From: Pedobacter glucosidilyticus
Lineage (GTDB): Bacteria; Bacteroidota; Bacteroidia; Sphingobacteriales; Sphingobacteriaceae
Direction: 5' to 3'
NCBI RefSeq assembly: GCF_002483235.1
Contig: NZ_DLHN01000037.1
Location: forward strand, 1 to 64,000
Length of the DNA stretch: 64,000 bases
The translations under genes were made by a program, and so were the position numbers. Of the stretch, positions 58,405 through 64,000 are shown piece by piece. The notes beneath the pieces were generated by a model. The model was not told the origin of the DNA. It made no database searches and saw only the letters and a program-made list of their open reading frames with translations. Each line of letters begins with the position of its first letter. The first letter of the stretch is position 1.

Positions 58405-59754
58405 ATGAAAAGAATTTATTATAAATACAAACCACATTATAAAGAGAATTTAACGCTGGCTATTCCAGTTGTTATTTCTCAGCTGGGCCATACTTTAGTA
58501 CATACCGCAGATAGTATTATTGTAGGGCAATTTGCTGGCACTATACCCCTAGCTGCCGTTTCATTGGTGAATAGCATATTCATGATTATTATGGTATTAG
58601 GTATAGGAATTTCTTATGGCTTAACACCTTTAGTAGCTCAAGAAAATGGTAAAAACAACTTTGAAGAATGTGGCAAGCTCTTAAGTAACAGCTTAATCAT
58701 CAATATCTTTACTGGCATAGCCTTGTTTTGTTTCATATACTTTGGTTCGGTATTGTTTATTGATCATTTAGACCAGTCTCCAGAGGTTGTTTATCACGCC
58801 AAGCCCTATCTTAATTTGCTGGGTTTATCGGTTATTCCGTTAATGATTTTTTTAACATTTAAGCAGTTTGCTGAGGGATTAGGTTTTACCAAACAAGCTA
58901 TGATGATTTCTATCTGGGGAAATGTCATCAATATTATTTTAGGGATTATCTTCGTGAAAGGCTTATTTGGCATTAGTCCAATGGGCGTTAAAGGTGTTGG
59001 CTACAGCACACTTATAGATAGAAGTATTATGGCCATTGTCATGGTGATTTATGTGTTTAAGTCGGTTCATTTTAGAAAATACCTGAAAAACTTTGTTTGG
59101 AATTTCATCGATAAAATAAGACTGAAAAGAATATTTAAACAAGGCGCACCAACAGCCATGCAATATACTTTTGAGGTGAGTGCTTTTAGCGGAGCAGCCA
59201 TTTTAATAGGGACTATTGGCGCTGTAGAACAAGCGGCACACCAAGTTGCTATTAATTTAGCTGCAACAACTTATATGATGGCAAGCGGAATATCGGCTGC
59301 AGCCACCATTAAAACCGGTAATAATTTTGGCAAGAACGATTTCTATTATCTACGCCTATCAGCAATAAGTAGTTACCATATTGTTTTGATTTTTATGACG
59401 ATAACCGCAGCCCTGTTTATGGGGCTTAACAATATTTTACCTGCTTTTTATTCTAAAGATACCGCTGTTATAGAAATTGCTGCAGGTTTATTATTAATAG
59501 CTGCTATTTTCCAATTATTTGATGGCGCACAGGTAGTTGGCTTAGGTATTTTAAGAGGTATGGGCGATGTAAATTTACCTACCCTTATTACTTTTATGGC
59601 CTATTGGGTGTTTGGCTTACCAGTAGGTTATTACTTAGGTATAACGCTAGATTTTGGCGTAAGTGGTATTTGGATAGGTCTTACTTTGGGCTTATTAGTG
59701 GCCAGTATTCTATTGTTTTTACGTTTTCAAAAGCTTTCTAAAAAATTAATTTAA
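58405..59754 (+). CDS. MATE family efflux transporter
   Basis: A 449-residue inner-membrane transporter with twelve hydrophobic helices in two MATE repeats. The first repeat opens PVVISQLGHTLVHTADSIIV, the second carries GAPTAMQYTFEVSAFSGAAI. It exports cationic drugs or metabolites in exchange for Na+ or H+; substrate unknown. It follows the AlbA_2-type gene by 12 bases and precedes a small gene by 1 base. Confidence 0.92.
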   Translation: MKRIYYKYKPHYKENLTLAIPVVISQLGHTLVHTADSIIVGQFAGTIPLAAVSLVNSIFMIIMVLGIGISYGLTPLVAQENGKNNFEECGKLLSNSLIINIFTGIALFCFIYFGSVLFIDHLDQSPEVVYHAKPYLNLLGLSVIPLMIFLTFKQFAEGLGFTKQAMMISIWGNVINIILGIIFVKGLFGISPMGVKGVGYSTLIDRSIMAIVMVIYVFKSVHFRKYLKNFVWNFIDKIRLKRIFKQGAPTAMQYTFEVSAFSGAAILIGTIGAVEQAAHQVAINLAATTYMMASGISAAATIKTGNNFGKNDFYYLRLSAISSYHIVLIFMTITAALFMGLNNILPAFYSKDTAVIEIAAGLLLIAAIFQLFDGAQVVGLGILRGMGDVNLPTLITFMAYWVFGLPVGYYLGITLDFGVSGIWIGLTLGLLVASILLFLRFQKLSKKLI

Positions 59755-59755
59755 A

Positions 59756-60133
59756 ATGAACCGAGACAAATTTCTGTTAGATAACAGACCTGCTATTGCT
59801 ATTGAAAACCCTGAAAGCATTATAGAAGATTTAAGCAGATTCCAAAACTTCACCTTGAGAGCCGTTTTAAAACTCCAAAACGATGTTTTAGCTCGTATTT
59901 GTGTAGATTTCTTACAGAAAAACTATAAGAATTTTTCACAGCAGCAAAGCTTAGATAAAGTTAAGCTTTTGCAGCAAGCTTTAAAGTCAAACATCCAATT
60001 AAAAACATTGTTATTTGGTGTGATTGCAGGATTTCTAACATCAGAGGAGTTAGATTTTTATTTACAAAACACATCAGAAATTAATAAAAGATTAAGCGCC
60101 TTTATTTTCAAAAGAGTTTCAGAACAATTATAA
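59756..60133 (+). CDS. Hypothetical small helical protein
   Basis: A 125-residue, helix-rich soluble protein (SIIEDLSRFQNFTLRAVLKL, DFLQKNYKNFSQQQSL, LLFGVIAGFLTSEELDFYL). No family recognised. It lies 1 base after the MATE gene and 1 base before the DUF3817 gene, so it is part of that operon. The tight spacing and good coding pattern make it a real gene. Confidence 0.68.
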   Translation: MNRDKFLLDNRPAIAIENPESIIEDLSRFQNFTLRAVLKLQNDVLARICVDFLQKNYKNFSQQQSLDKVKLLQQALKSNIQLKTLLFGVIAGFLTSEELDFYLQNTSEINKRLSAFIFKRVSEQL

Positions 60134-60134
60134 T

Positions 60135-60425
60135 ATGCAGTTTAAAACGCCTCTCCAACAATTTAGAGCTATAGCCATTTTAGAAGGATGGTCTTATATT
60201 TTACTAGGCTTTACCATGATTTTAAAATACCAGTTTGCTATGCCACAACCCAATTATGTAGTAGGTATGGCACATGGTGTACTTTTTATGCTTTATATCC
60301 TTCTTTTATTAAGAGTTAGCTATATCTTAAAATGGAAACTTTGGCAAATGACCTTAGCTTTTCTTGTCTCCTTAGTACCTTTTGGTACCTTCTATGCCGA
60401 GAAAAAATGGTTTTCTAAGTGGTAA
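60135..60425 (+). CDS. DUF3817 family small membrane protein
   Basis: A 96-residue protein with three transmembrane helices and the DUF3817 pattern: RAIAILEGWSYILLGFTMIL near the start, VGMAHGVLFMLYILLLL in the middle and LVSLVPFGTFYAEKKW at the end. Function unknown. It ends the run that began with the DUF4442 gene. Confidence 0.85.
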   Translation: MQFKTPLQQFRAIAILEGWSYILLGFTMILKYQFAMPQPNYVVGMAHGVLFMLYILLLLRVSYILKWKLWQMTLAFLVSLVPFGTFYAEKKWFSKW

Positions 60426-60503
60426 ATCACTTAATCAAAAAACCAATATTTACTTACTCTCGTTTTTCAAACTGATCATGAGCAAATCTTAATCATTAAA
60501 AAA

Positions 60504-61295
60504 ATGCAACATCAAATTCAAAAAATTCAAGAAGAAATAGAGCCTTTAAGACAAGAAATCATCAATCATAAGGTTTATCATCTCATTAAAGATTTAGATG
60601 ATTTAAAGCTATTCATGCAATACCATGTTTATGCCGTATGGGATTTTATGTCGCTTTTAAAAACACTACAAAATAACCTTACATGCGTTACAACACCTTG
60701 GTTTCCGGTTGGCGATGCTGATACTCGTTTTCTTATTAATGAAATTGTAGTGGGCGAAGAATCAGATGTTGATATGAATGGCGTTCGTAAAAGCCATTTT
60801 GAAATTTACTTAGATGCCATGCAACAATGCGGTGCCGATGTAAACCAAATCAATACTTTTATTAATGCTCTTAAAAGTGGCAAAAATTTAAACCAAGCTT
60901 TTGATGTAGCAAATACTCCTGAAGCAGCTAAAGCTTTTGTAAATTTCACTTTTGAAACTATTGCTAGCCAGAAAAGTCATTTACAATCAGCTATTTTCAC
61001 CTTTGGCCGTGAAGATTTAATACCGGGAATGTTTATGTCTATCATTAACGACATCAACAAACAATTCCCAGATAATATCTCTATTTTTAAGTATTATTTA
61101 GAGCGTCATATAGAAGTTGATGGCGATCACCATAGCCATTTAGCCTTACAAATGACAGCTAATTTGTGTGGAGATAACGAACTGTATTGGCAAGAAGCTA
61201 AAGCAGCAACTATCGCATCATTACAAAAACGTATACAACTTTGGGATGGTGTTTATCACGAACTTTTGGCTAAAAAACAAGTATTAACTGCTTAA
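60504..61295 (+). CDS. DUF3050 family protein (heme-oxygenase-like fold)
   Basis: A 263-residue, all-helical cytoplasmic protein of DUF3050. Characteristic stretches are LFMQYHVYAVWDFMSLLKTL (about 33-52), ETIASQKSHLQSAIFTFGRE and YYLERHIEVDGDHHSHLALQ (about 199-218). The family appears related to heme-oxygenase-like/TENA folds; histidines and acids in these helices could form a metal site, which is inference. It is followed by a bidirectional terminator overlapping the next gene's 3' end. Confidence 0.8.
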   Translation: MQHQIQKIQEEIEPLRQEIINHKVYHLIKDLDDLKLFMQYHVYAVWDFMSLLKTLQNNLTCVTTPWFPVGDADTRFLINEIVVGEESDVDMNGVRKSHFEIYLDAMQQCGADVNQINTFINALKSGKNLNQAFDVANTPEAAKAFVNFTFETIASQKSHLQSAIFTFGREDLIPGMFMSIINDINKQFPDNISIFKYYLERHIEVDGDHHSHLALQMTANLCGDNELYWQEAKAATIASLQKRIQLWDGVYHELLAKKQVLTA

Positions 61296-61306
61296 ATATT
61301 TTGATA

Positions 61307-61357
61307 AAGGAAAGTGTAGAGCTTCTTATTTTTAAGCCCTCTGCTCTTTCCTTTTTA
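61307..61357. terminator. Strong bidirectional terminator
   Basis: AAAGGAAAG (61306-61314 region) pairs with CTTTCCTTT (about 61347-61355), extended by GTAGAG/CTCTGC, around an A/T-rich loop, with T runs on both strands. The right arm encodes the last residues (KRKEQRA) of the minus-strand gene, so the terminator overlaps that gene's coding end. Confidence 0.8.
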
Positions 61358-61895
61358 TCTTATACAAAACTCTTTTCGCTCTAGAAATTAAAGCCGGAGA
61401 AGAAGATGTTAAAAAATCCTGCAAAACAACTTTCAACTCTTCTAAAGTCCAATCATGCTTATCAGAAAGGGCATAAATAATATCTAAACAATTACATTTT
61501 ACAGCAACAGGTATTTTTGGGTTTATCAACCAATCAAAAGATGGCTCTAACAAATTGCTTAAATCTTGCGTACTTAAATGGTAAAAATCACACCAATGCG
61601 GATGTACCAATCGCATTCCTATTTTAGAAAAATGCCTTTGTACACTAGCGTTATCCGTAGTTTTATAAAGTGCTAGAAAATGGTAAACTTGTGGCTTAAA
61701 AACATCAGGAGCAGTAATTTCTGCATACTCTAATAACCAAGCGGCTCTAAAAGCTATTTGTTTATCTTGATGGAAACACAATGCTAAAACATCATCTATC
61801 AAGATAAAACCATTTTTAACCTGTAAGGCTAAATCAATAGTTTTTTCTTTATGATAATGATGCTTTAAAAAGTTGGTTAATTGTTCTTTATCCAT
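61332..61895 (-). CDS. Hypothetical HEAT-like helical protein
   Basis: A 187-residue soluble protein from the ATG at 61893-61895 (a TTG one codon earlier is also open). It is made of helical pairs (VLALCFHQDKQIAFRAAWLL, YHFLALYKTTDNASVQRHFS, PKIPVAVKCNCLDIIYALSD) of the ARM/HEAT kind, suggesting a scaffold or binding role. No family is named with confidence. It is divergent from the ABC-F gene by 70 bases and convergent with the DUF3050 gene. Confidence 0.7.
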   Translation of the reverse strand: MDKEQLTNFLKHHYHKEKTIDLALQVKNGFILIDDVLALCFHQDKQIAFRAAWLLEYAEITAPDVFKPQVYHFLALYKTTDNASVQRHFSKIGMRLVHPHWCDFYHLSTQDLSNLLEPSFDWLINPKIPVAVKCNCLDIIYALSDKHDWTLEELKVVLQDFLTSSSPALISRAKRVLYKIKRKEQRA

Positions 61896-61937
61896 CAATT
61901 AATATAAAAGCCAGCCTTATTTATCATAGATAAACCT

Positions 61938-61945
61938 TACCTTTG
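61938..61945 (+). promoter_or_regulatory. Candidate -7 box for the ABC-F gene
   Basis: TACCTTTG matches TAnnTTTG, 21 bases before the ATG at 61966, giving a leader of about 14 bases. The -33 TTG is not exact at the expected distance. Confidence 0.55.
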
Positions 61946-61965
61946 CGCAAAATAAGGATTTTTAC

Positions 61966-63588
61966 ATGATTACTGTTTCTAATTTATCATTACGTTTTGG
62001 AAAACGCACACTTTTTGAAGATGTTAACCTCAAGTTTACACATGGCAATTGCTACGGTGTAATTGGTGCTAACGGAGCTGGAAAGTCGACTTTTATGAAA
62101 ATACTAGCTGGCGAAGTTGATCCAACCAGCGGTTCTGTAAGTTTCACTCCGGGCGAACGTATGGCCGTTTTAAATCAAAATCATTATGCTTTTGATGATT
62201 TTTCGGTAATAGAAACCGTACTGCAAGGACATAAAGAGCTGTACGATATCATGAAAGAAAAAGACGCCATTTATATGAAGGAAGATTTTTCTGATGCTGA
62301 TGGTGTAAGAGCCGGAGAGTTAGAAAACCTTTTTGCAGAAATGAATGGTTGGAATGCAGAAAATGACGCTGCTACCCTATTGAGTAACTTAGGTATTACT
62401 GAAGATAAACACTACAAGCTATTAAAGGAGCTTGATGGTAACGAGAAAGTAAGGGTTTTACTAGCCCAAGCTTTATTTGGTAACCCAGATATTTTGATTC
62501 TGGATGAGCCAACCAACGATTTGGATATTGAAACCATTGCTTGGTTAGAAGATTTCTTAGCTGATTATCAGAATATTGTATTGGTTGTTTCTCACGATAG
62601 ACACTTCTTAGATACGGTTTGTACACACATTGTGGATATAGATTTTGGTAAGATGAATATCTTTACAGGTAACTACTCTTTCTGGTACGAGTCTTCTCAG
62701 TTGGCTTTAAAACAACGTTCAGACCAGAACAAGAAAATGGAAGATAAAGTGAAGGAGTTACAAGAATTTATCAGACGTTTCTCTGCCAATGCTTCAAAAT
62801 CTAAACAAGCTACCAGCCGTAAAAAAGCATTAGAAAAAATTAATATTGATGAAATTAAACCATCAAGCAGAAAGTATCCTGGCATTATGTTTAACCAGAT
62901 GCAAAGAGAGCTTGGCGACCAAGTTTTACAAGTAGAAAATCTCACTAAAGTTGTTAATGGCGAGGTTTTATTTAAAGATGTTAGCTTCTCGGTAAATAAA
63001 GGAGATAAAATTGCTATTCTTTCTCAGAACTCTTTGGCTACCAATGCTTTTTATGATATCATTTCTGGTAACGATAAAGACTTTAAAGGTGAATTTAAAT
63101 GGGGTGTTACCGTAGTTCCTGCTTATTTACCTAATGATAACCACGGATTTTTTGATGGTAAAACAGAAAATCTTATCGACTGGTTAAGAGAGTATTCTTT
63201 AGCTGATAAAGACGAAACTTTTGTGCGAGGTTTCTTAGGTAGAATGTTGTTTTCTGGTGAAGAAGTTTTGAAAAAATGTAGCGTATTATCTGGAGGAGAA
63301 AAAATGCGTTGTATGTTTTCTAAAATGATGTTAGAAGGTGCCAATGTTTTGATGATGGACGAACCAACTAACCACTTAGACTTAGAATCTATCACCGCAT
63401 TAAACAACGGTATGGTTGATTTTAAAGGTGTTATCTTATTTACCTCTCGAGATCATGAGTTAACCCAAACCGTAGCTAACAGAATTGTTGAGATAACGCC
63501 AAAAGGTAGTCTTGATAAATTGATGAGCTACGATGAATACATCAGCAATGAAACCATAAAAGAACAAAAAGAAGCACTTTATAAATAG
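61966..63588 (+). CDS. ABC-F family ATP-binding protein (YkpA/YbiT-like)
   Basis: A 540-residue soluble protein with two ATPase domains and the inter-domain linker typical of ABC-F translation factors. Domain 1 has a normal Walker A (GANGAGKS, 34-41), Walker B (ILILDEPTNDLD) and SHDR switch, but a degenerate signature LDGNEK (156-161). Domain 2 has a normal signature LSGGEK (441-446) and Walker B (LMMDEPTNHLD), but a degenerate Walker A (SQNSLATN, 353-360) and a displaced switch His. One ATP site is therefore canonical and one is degenerate. It probably acts on the ribosome; an antibiotic-resistance role is not indicated. Confidence 0.9.
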   Translation: MITVSNLSLRFGKRTLFEDVNLKFTHGNCYGVIGANGAGKSTFMKILAGEVDPTSGSVSFTPGERMAVLNQNHYAFDDFSVIETVLQGHKELYDIMKEKDAIYMKEDFSDADGVRAGELENLFAEMNGWNAENDAATLLSNLGITEDKHYKLLKELDGNEKVRVLLAQALFGNPDILILDEPTNDLDIETIAWLEDFLADYQNIVLVVSHDRHFLDTVCTHIVDIDFGKMNIFTGNYSFWYESSQLALKQRSDQNKKMEDKVKELQEFIRRFSANASKSKQATSRKKALEKINIDEIKPSSRKYPGIMFNQMQRELGDQVLQVENLTKVVNGEVLFKDVSFSVNKGDKIAILSQNSLATNAFYDIISGNDKDFKGEFKWGVTVVPAYLPNDNHGFFDGKTENLIDWLREYSLADKDETFVRGFLGRMLFSGEEVLKKCSVLSGGEKMRCMFSKMMLEGANVLMMDEPTNHLDLESITALNNGMVDFKGVILFTSRDHELTQTVANRIVEITPKGSLDKLMSYDEYISNETIKEQKEALYK

Positions 63589-63608
63589 GCTTCAATTTTG
63601 ATATTGAT

Positions 63609-63648
63609 AAACCCGATTGCTAGAAATAACAATCGGGTTTTATTTTTT
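63609..63648 (+). terminator. Terminator of the ABC-F gene
   Basis: AAACCCGATTG (63609-63619) pairs perfectly with CAATCGGGTTT (63630-63640) around a 10-base loop and is followed by TATTTTTTT. It lies 21 bases past the stop codon. Confidence 0.9.
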
Positions 63649-63678
63649 TAAGGAGGATTAAAATATTAATTTTAAAAC

Positions 63679-64000
63679 ATGAAAAGAGTAAGCTATCAAG
63701 AACTTTATCAGGAATTTGTTAGGGTATTAAAAAAACTTGGTTTTAAAGATGATAAGGCACAAGCCTGCGCTAAAATTTTCACCAATAACAGTTTAGATGG
63801 TGTTTATTCTCATGGTTTAAACAGGTTTGAAGTTTTTGCAGACTATGTAAAACAAGGTTTAGTAAATGTTGATGCTGAGCCTATGCAAATAGCCAAACAT
63901 GGTTTATTAGAACAATGGGATGGTAATTTTGGACCAGGGATGCTAAACGCTAGTTTTTGTATGCAAAGAGCAATTGATGTTGCTAAAGAAAATGGTTTAG
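63679..64000 (+). CDS. Ldh-family (malate/L-lactate/2,3-diketogulonate) dehydrogenase, 5' part
   Basis: A partial gene, 107 codons in the window and cut by the right edge. It encodes the N-terminal part of the Ldh family of NAD(P)H-dependent 2-oxoacid reductases (SLDGVYSHGLNRFEVFADYV with the conserved SHG, then NFGPGMLNASFCM). Members reduce 2-oxoacids such as pyruvate, oxaloacetate or 2,3-diketo-L-gulonate. The ATG at 63679 is fixed by an in-frame TAA two codons upstream. An AAGGAGG Shine-Dalgarno-like sequence lies at 63650-63656, about 22 bases away, which is too far for normal use. Confidence 0.8.
   Translation, partial: MKRVSYQELYQEFVRVLKKLGFKDDKAQACAKIFTNNSLDGVYSHGLNRFEVFADYVKQGLVNVDAEPMQIAKHGLLEQWDGNFGPGMLNASFCMQRAIDVAKENGL

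Noticed and set aside
61966..63588. Ribosome-protection antibiotic resistance gene
   Set aside because: The protein lacks the long extended linker of resistance ABC-F proteins and looks like a housekeeping YkpA/YbiT-type member.
1..64000. tRNA, rRNA, insertion sequences, prophage or defence systems
   Set aside because: I looked for tRNA-like cloverleafs, transposase or integrase motifs, phage structural genes and nuclease or toxin-antitoxin pairs and found none that I can support.

Overview
The window looks like a chromosomal segment of a Bacteroidota bacterium, most likely Sphingobacteriaceae (Pedobacter-like). The reasons are a SusC/SusD pair, type IX secretion C-terminal sorting domains, promoters of the TTG-N19-TAnnTTTG type (the clearest is ahead of rplU), A/T-rich leaders with almost no Shine-Dalgarno sequences, and gene families typical of that group (DUF3826, DUF6298-like, M23 peptidase next to a MerR regulator). 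The genus is an inference; no rRNA is present.

Region 1 (499-38423, almost all on the minus strand) is a large polysaccharide-utilisation locus for a pectic glycan. Read in transcription order (right to left) it holds a DUF3826 protein; SusC, SusD and a SusE-position lipoprotein; two pectate-lyase-like enzymes (one exported by T9SS); a divergently transcribed T9SS protein of unknown function; and then a compact run of fifteen genes from 23481 to 499. That run begins with surface or periplasmic enzymes: a beta-helix/DUF6298-like giant, a GH140-like apiosidase, GH43, an unassigned beta-propeller, GH2, a GH78 rhamnosidase, a second DUF3826 protein and a sialidase-fold protein. It then passes without a visible break into cytoplasmic catabolism: Fe-dependent alcohol dehydrogenase, DapA-family aldolase, PdxA-family dehydrogenase, DUF1537 acid-sugar kinase, a sodium:solute symporter, an STN-esterase fusion and a Tat-exported TIM-barrel isomerase-like protein. 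The enzyme set points to rhamnogalacturonan (rhamnose, galactose, arabinose, possibly apiose), with uptake and breakdown of a sugar acid. No dedicated regulator (HTCS, ECF sigma, AraC, GntR) lies in the window.

Region 2 (38782-53278) is mainly housekeeping: argS (minus), then a plus-strand series with an M23 peptidase, a MerR regulator, a diacylglycerol-kinase-like lipid kinase, a convergent metallophosphoesterase, an outer-membrane protein, a helix-hairpin-helix/beta-barrel protein next to ComEC, a DUF4412-like protein, an LTA-synthase-type sulfatase-fold transferase, and a secreted protein ending in a TonB C-terminal domain.

Region 3 (53401-64000) holds rplU-rpmA with a long low-complexity L27 tail, a dicarboxylate/amino-acid symporter with an overlapping small gene, a plus-strand cluster of small proteins (thioesterase, GNAT, AlbA_2-type DNA-binding protein, MATE pump, DUF3817, DUF3050), an ABC-F ATPase, and the start of an Ldh-family dehydrogenase cut by the window edge.

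The best candidates for something undescribed are the acid-sugar module inside the pectin operon, the giant DUF6298-like protein, the unassigned propeller enzyme and the divergent T9SS protein. Smaller oddities are a REP-like palindrome encoding the N-terminus of the GH43 protein, a terminator-like hairpin overlapping the first codons of the LTA-synthase gene, and repeated peptide remnants at the left edge. I see no CRISPR array, tRNA, rRNA or intact insertion sequence.
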